64,000 nt of DNA from CAITWD01 sp963842065 (GCA_963842065.1 CAWJEW010000002.1:434001-498000), one strand, 5' to 3'; shown: positions 27,942-37,190, numbered from the stretch's first letter. Made by a program: numbers and translations. The notes: generated from the sequence alone by a model not told the origin.

Positions 27942-28532
27942 TCACTGCTCCTCTGGCGGCACCATCACGACGCGTTGATGCAACAGCGGTATCCGTCCAG
28001 ACTCCTCGCCGCGGAGTTGTGCAATCACCACCGAGGTCCGGCGCATCATGGTGATGACAGCGCCGGCGAGCACGGCCGAGACCGGGATATTGATCGCGCA
28101 CGCGGTGATGATCGAACTCCCCTGCTCTGATGTCCCCCATGACAGGCAGACGTCGAACCACGCGTCGAGCGCAAGGAGCGCCGAGGACGCCGTCAGCCCG
28201 ACGACCGCCAGCGAGCGTCGACCCCACACCAGCCACGCCGTGCCGGCGAGTGTGGCGGCGAGCATGAGGTCAAAGCCCACCCACGCGAGCCGCCACGCGC
28301 CGCCGGATTCGGACGTCGGGAGCACGTCGGAGAGATAGACGACCCACGGGAACATCAACAGCGCGCCGCCGCCGGTGATGATGAGCACGATCCAGCGCCG
28401 GCGACGCAGCTCGCGGTCCTCCCGCGGGCGATCGACCAGGCCGTCGAGGATACGGGCCACCTCGGCGCGGTCGGCGCGCGTCCAGTGCGCGATGTCGGCC
28501 GCGGTTGGCACCCGCTGATCTGCGCCCTGCAC
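27942..28532 (-). CDS. Four-helix membrane protein of unknown function
   Basis: The 196-aa protein begins with a soluble acidic/basic helix (ADRAEVARILDGLVDRPRED) then four hydrophobic helices (IVLIITGGGALLMFPWVVYL; FDLMLAATLAGTAWLVWG; LAVVGLTASSALLALDAWFD; INIPVSAVLAGAVITMM) and a short tail. No family recognised. The GTG at 28532 has GGAGGAGG upstream. A 200-base gap separates it from the IS481-type element. Confidence 0.7.
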   Translation of the reverse strand: MQGADQRVPTAADIAHWTRADRAEVARILDGLVDRPREDRELRRRRWIVLIITGGGALLMFPWVVYLSDVLPTSESGGAWRLAWVGFDLMLAATLAGTAWLVWGRRSLAVVGLTASSALLALDAWFDVCLSWGTSEQGSSIITACAINIPVSAVLAGAVITMMRRTSVVIAQLRGEESGRIPLLHQRVVMVPPEEQ

Positions 28533-28738
28533 GACGACCTCCTCCAGAATGCCCCCCGGAACACGGGGGGCTCGCTGCTACAGCCGCGATGACAGCCGAA
28601 GTCCGGTGGTCATGTCAATCGCACACGGGAAGATTCAAGCGGGCGAACGGGGCCTGCGCCCAAACACACTGGCCGACAGCCGTCGTACGGGGGCCGCGCC
28701 CAGAGCCGGCCGGGGCCCGTACGGGGCCGCGGTCTAGC

Positions 28739-29810
28739 TGTAACCACTCACAGGGTTGGTAACAGCCCTTGACCGGGTGAGGACCCCGCGGGTGTTGTGG
28801 AGGTATCTCAAGCCATCCACATCCCGGAGGTCCTCATGGCCCACCCTAATGCGCGCCTGACCCCACGCGGACGCTTGCTGTTGGTCGAGCGCATCCTCGC
28901 CGGGTATCGCGTGGCCGATGTCGCAGCCCAGCTGGGCTGTTCGCGCACCTGTGCCTACAAGTGGCTTGACCGCTATCGCACCGAGGGCCCGGCCGGGCTT
29001 TTCGACCGCACAAGCCGGCCGCATCACATCCCGCATCGCATCGATGCGGAGCTCGAGCAGGCGATCTGTGCGCTGCGGGCACACGCACGCCGCGGTGCGG
29101 AATGGATCGCCCAGGAACTCGGGCTGTGTGCCGCAACGGTCGGACGCGTGCTTGTGCGCAACCGGATGCCGGCCTTACGTGACCTGGATGCGCTGACGGG
29201 GATCCCGGTACGCCGCGGGCCGGCGACCCGCACACGCTACGAACGTGCCACCCCGGGCGAGCTGATCCACATCGACGTCAAAAAGCTCGGGCGCATCCCC
29301 GACGGGGGCGGCTGGCGCATGCACGGACGCACCACCGAAGCCCGCAGACATCGGCTCATGGGCTTTGACTACGTCCATGCGGCCATCGACGACCACTCAC
29401 GTGTGGCCTACGCCGAGATTCACCCGGATGAGACCGGTGCGACATGTGCCGGGTTTCTCGAGCGCGCGGCCGGCGTCTTTGCCGAATGCGGCATCACCCG
29501 CATCGAGCGGGTGATGACCGACAACGCATTTGCGTATCGACTCTCCGACGCATTCCAGAACGCCCTTGGGCGCCTGGGGGCACGACACGTGCTCATCCGG
29601 CCCCATTGCCCCTGGCAAAACGGCAAGGTGGAACGCTTCAATCGCACCCTCCAGGCCGAATGGGCATATCAACGCCCATTTACGAGCAATGACCAGCGCG
29701 CCCAGGCGCTGCCTGAGTGGCTCGCGTACTACAACACCCGGCGCCGACATTCGGCGCTCGGGGGCCGAGCGCCGAATACGAGGCTGTCACCAATGTGGTG
29801 AGTGGGTACA
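28739..29810 (+). mobile_element. IS481-family insertion sequence
   Basis: The 1072-bp element has imperfect terminal inverted repeats: 28739-28767 (TGTAACCACTCACAGGG...) and 29782-29810 on the opposite strand (TGTACCCACTCACC...), matching at 23 of 29 positions. It encodes one DDE transposase. Flanking hexamers TCTAGC (28733-28738) and CCTAGC (29811-29816) look like a 6-bp target duplication of the NCTAGN type reported for IS481. The element appears intact. Confidence 0.9.
28836..29801 (+). CDS. IS481-family transposase
   Basis: The 321-aa transposase has an N-terminal helix-turn-helix (VADVAAQLGCSRTCAYKWLD, residues ~25-45), a second HTH-like domain, and an rve/DDE core: D in LIHIDVKKLG, D in ERVMTDNAFAY, E in NGKVERFNRTL. 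The C-terminal YYNTRRRHSALGGRAP motif is typical. Length matches the family and the frame is intact, so it may be active. The ATG at 28836 follows GGAGGTCCTC. Confidence 0.92.
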   Translation: MAHPNARLTPRGRLLLVERILAGYRVADVAAQLGCSRTCAYKWLDRYRTEGPAGLFDRTSRPHHIPHRIDAELEQAICALRAHARRGAEWIAQELGLCAATVGRVLVRNRMPALRDLDALTGIPVRRGPATRTRYERATPGELIHIDVKKLGRIPDGGGWRMHGRTTEARRHRLMGFDYVHAAIDDHSRVAYAEIHPDETGATCAGFLERAAGVFAECGITRIERVMTDNAFAYRLSDAFQNALGRLGARHVLIRPHCPWQNGKVERFNRTLQAEWAYQRPFTSNDQRAQALPEWLAYYNTRRRHSALGGRAPNTRLSPMW

Positions 29811-29811
29811 C

Positions 29812-32076
29812 CTAGCCCGCCGTCGAGCGGCGCGTGCGGGGCCGCGCGAGGGCCGTCGCCACCGACGTGGCGGTCGCGCCGATGGTGCGCGCCGCCAGGA
29901 CTGCGGCGACCACTGGACGAGTGCGCGGGTCGCGGGCACGGCGCGGTCGACGCGCGCGCGGTCGATCGCGGTACGGGTCGTGGTCGGTGGGAATCGTGTC
30001 GGGCGGCTCGGCCGCGGCGGGCGCGGTCCGGTCGGTCGGCAGCGCCTTGACCTGGGCCGGAACGCGACGCTGACCGGGATGCTGGATCTCCCACAGCACT
30101 TCGCTGAGCGCCTCGCGGTCCAGTTGTTCGTGCTCGAGGACCGCGTTGGCCAGCAGGTCGAGCTGAGCACGGTGCTCTTGGAGCAGCTGCAGCGCTTCGG
30201 CGTAGGCCGCGTCGACCATCGCGCCGACGGCGAGATCGATCTCCCGCCGGGTGCTCTCGGCCAGGGTCAGCGGTATTTCACCGACGCTCGTCACGATCTG
30301 ACCGACCTGTGGCGCGAAGCCGAGTCGCTCAACGGCCTGGCGGGCCAGGCGGTTGACCTGTTCGAGGTCGTTGGCCGCGCCGGAGGAAATCGTGCCGAAG
30401 TGCACCTGCTCGGCGGCCCGACCGGACAGCGCCACGATCATGCGTTCGTGCAGTTCCTGGGGGCTCAGCATGGCGGAGTCGGTATCGCCGAACAGGGCGA
30501 GCCCCGCGGCCATGCCGCGCGCCAGGATGGTCATGCGCTGGACCTTCGGGTGCGTCGGGCACAGGTCGGCGGCCAGAGCGTGGCCCGCCTCGTGCCAGGC
30601 GATGCGCTCCCGCTCGCCCGCGGCGAGGGCGCGGTCCTTGCGCTCCGGTCCGGCGACGACCCGCAGCATGCCCTCGGCGAGGTCCTCGTTGCCGATCGCC
30701 GGTCGGCCGCCGCGCACGGACATGATCGCCGCCTCGTTGAGCAGCTTGGCGAGATCCGCGCCGGAGAACCCGGCCGTAATCGCGGCGATGTGATCGAGAT
30801 CCGCGTCGTCGGCGAACCGCTTGTTGGCGGAGTGGACGGCGAGGATCGCGCGGCGCCCGCGCTCTGCCGGCAAGGAGACCTGGATGTGGCGGTCGAAGCG
30901 CCCCGGGCGGGTGAGCGCGTCGTCGAGCAGCTCGACGCGGTTGGTTGCTGCGACGACGACGATGCGGTCGCGCGGGCTGAATCCATCCAGCTCGACCAGC
31001 AGCTGATTGAGGGTGGTCTCCCGCTCGTCGTTGCCACCGCTGCCGAGGCTGCCGCGCTTGCGGCCGACCGCGTCGATCTCGTCGATGAAGATCACGGCGC
31101 CGGTTTTGCTCTTGCGCGCCTTGACGAACAGGTCGCGCACGCGGCTGGCGCCGACCCCGACGAGGCTCTCGACGAACTCCGAGCCCGAGAGCGAGTAATA
31201 CGGGACGCCGGCCTCGCCCGAGACGGCCGATGCGAGCATCGTCTTGCCGGTACCCGGTGGCCCGTAGAGGATCACCCCGCGCGGCATGCGCGCGCCGGCG
31301 TCCGCGAAGCGCTCAGGCTCCGTGAGGAAGGCGACGGTCTCCCGCAATTCCTCGACAGCCTCGTCGACGCCCGCGACGTCGGCGAACCGGACGCGCGACG
31401 GGGGGACCTTGCTGGTCGAGCGGATCTTGCCGTGGCTGGAGATGCTCGACATCGAGTCGCCGCCGCCCGAGGCGCCGCGGCGGAACCGCAGCAGCACCAT
31501 GAGCATGACCAGCAGCACCAGCGGTGCACCGAACAGAGCGACCTGGGTCCACATGCCCGACGATGAACCGCTGGAGACCGTTCCCGGCACGAGTGGCGGC
31601 GTGCCGCTGACGTCAGTGACCTCGACCTGTCGGGCACGCGCGATGGCGAGCAGCCCGGTCAGGCCCGAGACCTGGTCGGCGGCGCCCGGCGTTCCGGCGT
31701 TGGCCACGGTGGCAGTCGGCCGGTACTGGGCGGCGACGATCGCGCCGGACTTGGTCACTGCGCCGACCCACCCTTGCGAGATGTCGGTGATCATGGACAC
31801 GAGCCCGTTCGACGATGCGAGCCGCGATAGGCGCGTGACGGTCGTTGTCGTCACCTCGCCCGAGGTCGCACCCAGCGCGTTGAGCAGTCCCTGGGGCGCG
31901 GTGGCGCCCGCCGCCGCCGTGGACGCGCGCGATGCCGGACTCGCCGGGGCGGCAGTCTGTGTGCCGGCGCGGGTCGCGGACGGCGCAGCGGTCGCCCGGG
32001 TCAGCGCCGCCGTCGAGCCGAGCAGGACAATCGCAACGGCAAGACCGGCGATCAGGAGTCGGATTGGGGAAGGCAT
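29812..32076 (-). CDS. ftsH: ATP-dependent zinc metalloprotease FtsH
   Basis: About 754 aa. The N-terminal helix (LLIAGLAVAIVLLGSTAAL) and a second helix near 178-198 flank an Ala/Thr-rich extracytoplasmic domain. AAA domain: Walker A GPPGTGKT (272-279), Walker B VIFIDEIDA, SRH PGRFDRHI. The zinc site is HEAGH (495-499). FtsH degrades unassembled membrane proteins and short-lived regulators. The C-terminal ~80 residues are Arg/Pro-rich and unusual. Its TAG stop lies in the CTAG target of the IS481 element, which abuts it. The ATG at 32076 is preferred for its membrane signal; an upstream GTG at 32145 is open. The 362-base region upstream holds no recognisable gene. Confidence 0.93.
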   Translation of the reverse strand: MPSPIRLLIAGLAVAIVLLGSTAALTRATAAPSATRAGTQTAAPASPASRASTAAAGATAPQGLLNALGATSGEVTTTTVTRLSRLASSNGLVSMITDISQGWVGAVTKSGAIVAAQYRPTATVANAGTPGAADQVSGLTGLLAIARARQVEVTDVSGTPPLVPGTVSSGSSSGMWTQVALFGAPLVLLVMLMVLLRFRRGASGGGDSMSSISSHGKIRSTSKVPPSRVRFADVAGVDEAVEELRETVAFLTEPERFADAGARMPRGVILYGPPGTGKTMLASAVSGEAGVPYYSLSGSEFVESLVGVGASRVRDLFVKARKSKTGAVIFIDEIDAVGRKRGSLGSGGNDERETTLNQLLVELDGFSPRDRIVVVAATNRVELLDDALTRPGRFDRHIQVSLPAERGRRAILAVHSANKRFADDADLDHIAAITAGFSGADLAKLLNEAAIMSVRGGRPAIGNEDLAEGMLRVVAGPERKDRALAAGERERIAWHEAGHALAADLCPTHPKVQRMTILARGMAAGLALFGDTDSAMLSPQELHERMIVALSGRAAEQVHFGTISSGAANDLEQVNRLARQAVERLGFAPQVGQIVTSVGEIPLTLAESTRREIDLAVGAMVDAAYAEALQLLQEHRAQLDLLANAVLEHEQLDREALSEVLWEIQHPGQRRVPAQVKALPTDRTAPAAAEPPDTIPTDHDPYRDRPRARRPRRARDPRTRPVVAAVLAARTIGATATSVATALARPRTRRSTAG

Positions 32077-32438
32077 CGTGGGAATGGTTTGCGGAGTATC
32101 GTCGCGGATCCCGGGAAGCCGGCGACCCGCTGTGGACCGTTTCACAGCTCGCCGGGCGACACGTCGCTGAGCAGGGAAAACATCCCCGCCTAATTGCGAT
32201 TAGCACAAATTCCAGGTGCGGATTGCGCGGCACCACGGACGGGTTGGCGTCGCCCCGATGGCGCCGCTGCGCCACTATGGGGCGCAGCCCTATGACGTCG
32301 ACGACGAGGTGCGCCGACTGGGCGCCGCAGCGACGATCCCCTGCGTCAGCACGACGGTTGTGCCGGCCATGTGGTGTTCGGCCGTGGCGATCGTGCCGGA
32401 CGTCCGCTCCGACCTCGCGGCGTGCCGATACGCGGGCG
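32077..32438. other. Intergenic region upstream of ftsH
   Basis: A plus-strand frame from 32216 is open but becomes arginine-rich and overlaps the neighbouring gene. Nothing recognisable. The segment should contain the ftsH promoter; TAATTGCGATTAG near 32190 is locally AT-rich. Confidence 0.4.
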
Positions 32439-33896
32439 CTAGAGCCGGCGGACCGCCACCGAGCCGTGATCAGTCCCGTAGTGCCAGACGGTGGTGGCGA
32501 TCTCCGAGCCGGTCATCGAGGCACCCCACAGGATCTCGCCGGACCCGGTCGTGCTCGACACGCTCCAGAGCGCGCGCGGGTGAGCGCCCGACAGCGGCGC
32601 GTAGAGGATCGTCGAGGTGTACTCCACGGTCCCACGCTCGATGATCCACGCGATGTGGCTGCCGTAGACCGACGGGCTGATCAGATCGGTATTGGGGACC
32701 GCGCGCGCAACGATGTGCGTGCCGCGGCCGCCGGCGACATTCATGTTGCGGGTGAACACCGTCGCGCCTCTGCCGCTGTCGGCCGCCCAGGCAACGTAGG
32801 CGCCGGATACCGACGGCCCGCTGATGTCCGTGCCGGCGGGAACATGGGTCACCTCGGTCGTCGCCCCAGTGGCTGTGTTGAGCACGAAGAGCGTCTGGCC
32901 GCTGTTTGAGACGCGCACGTAGGCCAGCCGTGCGCCGGAGAACGCCGGCCGGATGAGGTCGCCGGACAAAAACAGCGTACGGGTCCCGGTGGTTCGGTTT
33001 ACGACGGCGATCCCGCCGGTCGTCACGTACGCGAGCCGGTTGCCGTTGACCGAGGGCGCCCACGCGCACGCGAAGCTCTCGCTCGCGGTGCCGGGCTGGG
33101 TGACGGCGACCGATGGGCTTCCGGTCGGGTCGCCGACGGTCCACGCCCGGGCCGACCCGGCGAGCGAGGGCCAGTAGGTGCCGGTCGAGGTGGGCCCGTC
33201 GCAGCTGGATCCACCGCTCGCCAGCGCAGGGCTGCCCAACACCGGCGACGCGGCCAGCGCGAGGACGCCGATGCCCGCCAGCAGCACGCCGTTGACGCGC
33301 CGCACCGAGGTGAGTGCCGGTGCGATCGATGCGGCAGCGGCGCTGTAGGACACCGCGAACGGTGGCGGCACGACCACCATCAGCACGCGGCCGAGTCCGA
33401 ACAGCGCAAAGCACGCCGCAGAGGTCGCGGGGTTGCCGATCGCGATGGCCGCGCCGGAGACCACCCAGAACGTCGACACGACCTGGAACGTCAGCACGCC
33501 CAGGCCGAGCATGATCCCGTACGCGGGCGCCCACAGCACCAGTGGCCAGGTCCGGCGCCACGGCTCGGGCACCTGCCCGCGGCGCTGCGGGAGGGCGATG
33601 CGGATGATCCCCAAATCGCGGGCGGCGCCGATCAGCGCCAGGATCCCGAGGAGCGCCCAGGTCCAGTGGCGCGGTAGCCCCGAGCCGGCGACGCCAAGGA
33701 CGGCGCCGAGTGCCGCCGAGGCGAGGATCGCCCCGGCGGCGAACAGGGCGACTCCGAGATTGCGACGGGCACGACCGCCGCACATGTGCGGCGTGAAGGT
33801 CTCGATCATCGCGAACCCGCACGGCGACCACGCGCCCGAGATTCCCGCCAGCAACGCGGCCAGTCCGATCCCGATCGTCAACAGGACGGTCAGCAC
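32439..33896 (-). CDS. CcdA/MauF-like membrane domain fused to a beta-propeller
   Basis: 485 aa. Residues 1-230 form six or seven helices of the CcdA/DsbD/MauF type, with GISGAWSPCGFAM (C26) and TPHMCGG (C39) in the first pair, as in thiol-disulfide electron carriers. Residues 235-485 are extracytoplasmic and contain repeated blades of the pattern PSVxGxxLAYV...VVNRTTG (starting near 262, 302, 345, 396, 440), resembling TolB-type propellers. The GTG start overlaps the preceding stop by 7 bases. In mau operons MauF is the membrane protein and MauB the propeller subunit; a fusion of both ideas is inferred here, not proven. The function is unknown. Confidence 0.75.
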   Translation of the reverse strand: MLTVLLTIGIGLAALLAGISGAWSPCGFAMIETFTPHMCGGRARRNLGVALFAAGAILASAALGAVLGVAGSGLPRHWTWALLGILALIGAARDLGIIRIALPQRRGQVPEPWRRTWPLVLWAPAYGIMLGLGVLTFQVVSTFWVVSGAAIAIGNPATSAACFALFGLGRVLMVVVPPPFAVSYSAAAASIAPALTSVRRVNGVLLAGIGVLALAASPVLGSPALASGGSSCDGPTSTGTYWPSLAGSARAWTVGDPTGSPSVAVTQPGTASESFACAWAPSVNGNRLAYVTTGGIAVVNRTTGTRTLFLSGDLIRPAFSGARLAYVRVSNSGQTLFVLNTATGATTEVTHVPAGTDISGPSVSGAYVAWAADSGRGATVFTRNMNVAGGRGTHIVARAVPNTDLISPSVYGSHIAWIIERGTVEYTSTILYAPLSGAHPRALWSVSSTTGSGEILWGASMTGSEIATTVWHYGTDHGSVAVRRL

Positions 33897-34516
33897 GGCA
33901 CCCCAGTCTCCGAGTAGACGAAGCAGAACACCGTGCGGCCGGACTGGCAATACCCCTGGAGGGCGGCGTCGCCGTTGATGCGGGTACGCCTGGTGCTGCA
34001 ACAGTCCGACAGGCGCCGCACCATGCCGTCGCAGCACCGGTACCAGCTGCCCTGCACCGCGGCGTTGAGCCCGTAGCGCTCGACGGCCCAGCTCTCGCAC
34101 AAGCGGGTGCGTGGCGCGGGCGCCAGTGGCTGGCCGTCGGGTGCCAGCAGCACCTGGCCGTTCGCTGCGATCGGCTGGCCGAGGGCGTTGATCAGGCGGC
34201 CCAGATTGTCGATCGGCGCGCCGGTATTGACGTCGACCGGGTACCCGGTCGCGTCGACCCGCGGGGCGGCGTGCGGACCCGGACAGGCGCCGGTGGTCCA
34301 GTAATGCCCGCAGAACCCGTACCAGCTCTCGGTCGGGTTCGTGCCCGGAATGGGCGAGCTGTCGCTCGACTCGACCGTGGTCGCCACGAGCAGCGGCAGC
34401 CCGACCAGGCCGAACACCGCCGCGCCGACCCGGGCGAGAAACGACTTGCGGGTCGTCGATGACGCCATGGCATGGCTGAGCTCCGCGGAGGTCCTGCGCA
34501 GGGGGTCATCGGGCAT
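33890..34516 (-). CDS. MauA-like cysteine-rich protein (methylamine dehydrogenase light-chain type)
   Basis: 208 aa: one N-terminal anchor (FLARVGAAVFGLVGLPLLVA), a linker, and a cysteine-rich domain with ten Cys. GSWYRCCDG (W158, C161, C162) then LSDCCST (D171-C173) align with the SW-x3-C ... DCC segment of methylamine dehydrogenase light chain, where that Trp is one half of the TTQ cofactor. The partner Trp (W108 in Paracoccus) falls at F197 in RTVFCFVYS, so TTQ cannot form as known. Disulfides would need the neighbouring thiol-redox genes. The ATG overlaps the upstream stop by 11 bases. The alignment is from memory of the family and was not computed. Confidence 0.7.
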   Translation of the reverse strand: MPDDPLRRTSAELSHAMASSTTRKSFLARVGAAVFGLVGLPLLVATTVESSDSSPIPGTNPTESWYGFCGHYWTTGACPGPHAAPRVDATGYPVDVNTGAPIDNLGRLINALGQPIAANGQVLLAPDGQPLAPAPRTRLCESWAVERYGLNAAVQGSWYRCCDGMVRRLSDCCSTRRTRINGDAALQGYCQSGRTVFCFVYSETGVPC

Positions 34517-35369
34517 GTTGGGCGCGCTCCAAACCGACTCCCACCAGGTCCTCGACCTGTTCCAGCGTGTTTACCAGACCTTTGGCCATGACGACACCGT
34601 CGACCGTGTGCACGATATACGGGGTCCCGGGCACGCGGTAGCGGGCGAAGGCCTCGGGTTCGGCGTCTTCGTCCACGCCGCGGACCAGCAGCCCCTCGCG
34701 GGTCAGGGCCCGGAACCCGGGTGCGAGCTCGCGGCACAATCGGCAATGGTCGGACCCGAAGGCGATCAGCTCCGACCCCCGGCCGACGAGGCCCTCGAGC
34801 GCCGGTGCGCGGACGCCAAACGGGGGCCCCTCGTCGGGGATCTCCAGTGCCGAGCGCGGGCCGAGGCGTCGTTCGAGGACCCCGACGTGCCGGTACAGGG
34901 CCAGCACGAGCACCAGCAGCACCGCGACGGCGACCGCCAGCAGGATGAGGGCCGCATCGACGAGCGTGGCGTGCGAGACCGCGGCCCCGGCGTCGGTCGC
35001 GATCAGGACACCCGCAAGCATGACGGCCCCCGCCCGCAGGGTCACCAGCCAAGCTGGATGCTCGGTGCGGCTGCCAAAGCACGCGCAGGCCAGACGTGGC
35101 GTGCCCCGGGCCCAGCGGGCCGCCAGCACGAGCGTAAACATGGCGCCGAGCACGGCGGTGCACACGCCGCCTAAGACGTGCGTGGCGGGAATCAGCACCA
35201 GCACCGCCACGCAGGCCTCAACCGCCGCAAGCAGGGGCGCCGAGATGGCGGACAGCGCCGACGGGACGTGTGGACCCTCGACGATCGGGACGTCGCGATG
35301 ACGCAGCTTGCCGACGGCCGACCAGGCGAAGACGGCGGCGACGATCAGCCGCAGCGCCCAGCCGATCAT
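34506..35369 (-). CDS. MauE-MauD fusion: DoxX-like membrane domain plus thioredoxin-like domain
   Basis: 287 aa. The first ~125 residues are a four-helix MauE/DoxX domain (LRLIVAAVFAWSAVGKLRH; CACFGS at 95-100, as in MauE). One more helix (LILLAVAVAVLLVLVLALY) leads to a thioredoxin-like domain with CxxC at C209-C212 (DHCRLC) and a cis-Pro loop VPGTPYIV, as in MauD. MauE and MauD help make disulfides and mature the methylamine dehydrogenase light chain. It is the first gene of a three-gene operon with overlapping stops and starts. The ATG at 35369 lacks a strong ribosome site. Confidence 0.8.
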   Translation of the reverse strand: MIGWALRLIVAAVFAWSAVGKLRHRDVPIVEGPHVPSALSAISAPLLAAVEACVAVLVLIPATHVLGGVCTAVLGAMFTLVLAARWARGTPRLACACFGSRTEHPAWLVTLRAGAVMLAGVLIATDAGAAVSHATLVDAALILLAVAVAVLLVLVLALYRHVGVLERRLGPRSALEIPDEGPPFGVRAPALEGLVGRGSELIAFGSDHCRLCRELAPGFRALTREGLLVRGVDEDAEPEAFARYRVPGTPYIVHTVDGVVMAKGLVNTLEQVEDLVGVGLERAQHAR

Positions 35370-35447
35370 GGCGCTGCCGCGCGTCGCCGGCGGGGGTGAT
35401 CGTGTGGCGCGACGCTCACATGCGGACCGTAGCCGATGCCCGGAGCG

Positions 35448-37190
35448 CTAGGCGTCCGGACCGGCCGCGGAGTCCTGGTGCACGAAGCGCTTGCCGCGCA
35501 GCATCGACGCACCGGCGCCAATCAGCGCCATCACCGTGGCCGCGGCGAAGACCACCGCGAGCCCGTCGTGAAACGAGGCGGCGATCAGCTGCGGGAAGAA
35601 CTGCGTTCCGGTCAGGGTCGCCACCGCCTGCGCGGGCAGCCTCGACAGGATCCCGGTCGGCGCCAACAGGTGCGCGACGGGATTCGTCCCCAGGAATGCG
35701 GCAAACAGCGAGCTGACCGGGGGAAAATGGGCGACTTGGCGGGCGACGGACTCCGGGACGCCGTGGACGGTCAGCCCCGCCGTCAGGCGTCCGGGCAGCG
35801 ACCGGGCCAGACCGGCGGTCATCAGCGAGAAGAAGATGCCGATCGACAGGGCGGTGCCAGAGTTCTGGAAGGTCGAGCGCATCCCCGACGCTGCGCCGCG
35901 TTCGGCAGCGGGAACGCTGTTCATGATGGCCGAGGTGTTCGGCGCGGAGAACATCCCCTGGCCGATCCCGTTGAGCCCGACCAGCACCGCGAACACGGTG
36001 TAGTTGAAATCCACAGGCAGGAAGAACAGCCCCATGAAGCTCGCTGCGACCAGCAGGAGCCCGCCCGTGGCGAACGGGCGCGCGCCGTATCGGTCCGCAA
36101 GGTGGCCGGACAGCGGGCCCGAGGCGAGGAACCCCACCGTCAGCGGGAGCAGGTAGATCCCGGCCCACAGCGGGGTGTCCGAGAACGAGTAGCCATGCAG
36201 CGGCAGCCAGATGCCTTGGAGCCAGATAATCAGCATGAACTGCAGGCCGCCGCGAGCCATCGCCACCATGAGCGCAGCGACATTTCCGGCGGCAAACGCA
36301 CGGATCTTGAACAGTCCCAGCCGCACCATCGGGTCGTGGACCCGCGTCTCGATGACGCAGAATGCCACCAGCAGGGCGATGCCGACGACCAGCGTCGCCA
36401 GCACCTCCGGATTCGACCATCCGGTGGCGTGTCCGTGGTAGGGCTGGATGCCGTCGGTGATCGCCACCAAGAGCGCGGTCATGCCCGCCGTGAAGGTGAT
36501 GTTGCCGAGCCAGTCGATGCGTGTCCGGTGGCGCTCGCCGGTCTCGCGCAGGCTCCGGTAGGACCAGATCGTGCCGACGACACCGATGGGCACGTTGACC
36601 CAGAACACCGCGCGCCAGTCGATCGTCGCCAAGAGCCCGCCGGCCAGGAGCCCCAGGAACTGGCCCGACAGGCCGGCGATCTGGTTAACCCCGAGCGCCA
36701 TCCCACGCTGCTCGACCGGAAATGCGTCGGTGAGGATCGCGGCCGAGTTGGACATCAGCACGGCGCCGCCGAGGGCCTGGATCATGCGGCCGACGATCAA
36801 CCAGAGCGCACCCGCCCGGCCGGTGAACGGATCGAGTGAGAGCGCCAGCGACGCCGCCGAGAACAACAGGAAGCCGAGGTTGTAGATCCGCACCCTGCCG
36901 AACATGTCGCCAAGGCGTCCGAGCGGCACGACGAAGATGGCGGACACCAGCAGGTAGCCGAGCACCATCCACAGCAGGTACGCGATGTTTCCTGCGTCCA
37001 GCGGATCGAGACCGATGCCGCGGAAGATCGCCGGCATCGAGATGATCACGATCGACCCGTCGAGGGTCGCCATGAACATCCCGAGCGTCGTGTTTGAGAG
37101 CGCGACCCACTTGTACCGGTCCGGTACGTGCGGCGTTGGCGGGATCGCGGTCGCCGTCACTGCGTCGAACCGCCCATCCCTTGCGGGCAT
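35448..37190 (-). CDS. MFS multidrug exporter, DHA2 (EmrB/QacA) family
   Basis: About 580 aa, 14 helices. Family motifs: LSNTTLGMFMATLDGSIVII in helix 1, LGRLGDMFGRVRIYN (motif A), and GRMIQALGGAVLMSN then GLNGIGQGMF. It exports hydrophobic drugs or metabolites using the proton gradient; substrate unknown. The ATG at 37190 has AGGA seven bases upstream and is preferred to ATGs at 37208 and 37271. It stands upstream of the mau-like operon on the same strand with a 79-base gap, but no functional link is evident. Confidence 0.88.
   Translation of the reverse strand: MPARDGRFDAVTATAIPPTPHVPDRYKWVALSNTTLGMFMATLDGSIVIISMPAIFRGIGLDPLDAGNIAYLLWMVLGYLLVSAIFVVPLGRLGDMFGRVRIYNLGFLLFSAASLALSLDPFTGRAGALWLIVGRMIQALGGAVLMSNSAAILTDAFPVEQRGMALGVNQIAGLSGQFLGLLAGGLLATIDWRAVFWVNVPIGVVGTIWSYRSLRETGERHRTRIDWLGNITFTAGMTALLVAITDGIQPYHGHATGWSNPEVLATLVVGIALLVAFCVIETRVHDPMVRLGLFKIRAFAAGNVAALMVAMARGGLQFMLIIWLQGIWLPLHGYSFSDTPLWAGIYLLPLTVGFLASGPLSGHLADRYGARPFATGGLLLVAASFMGLFFLPVDFNYTVFAVLVGLNGIGQGMFSAPNTSAIMNSVPAAERGAASGMRSTFQNSGTALSIGIFFSLMTAGLARSLPGRLTAGLTVHGVPESVARQVAHFPPVSSLFAAFLGTNPVAHLLAPTGILSRLPAQAVATLTGTQFFPQLIAASFHDGLAVVFAAATVMALIGAGASMLRGKRFVHQDSAAGPDA

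Noticed and set aside
33897..34100. 68-codon N-terminal extension of the CcdA-propeller gene
   Set aside because: It overlaps the MauA-like gene, is arginine-rich and lacks a ribosome site; the GTG at 33896 overlapping the upstream stop is better.
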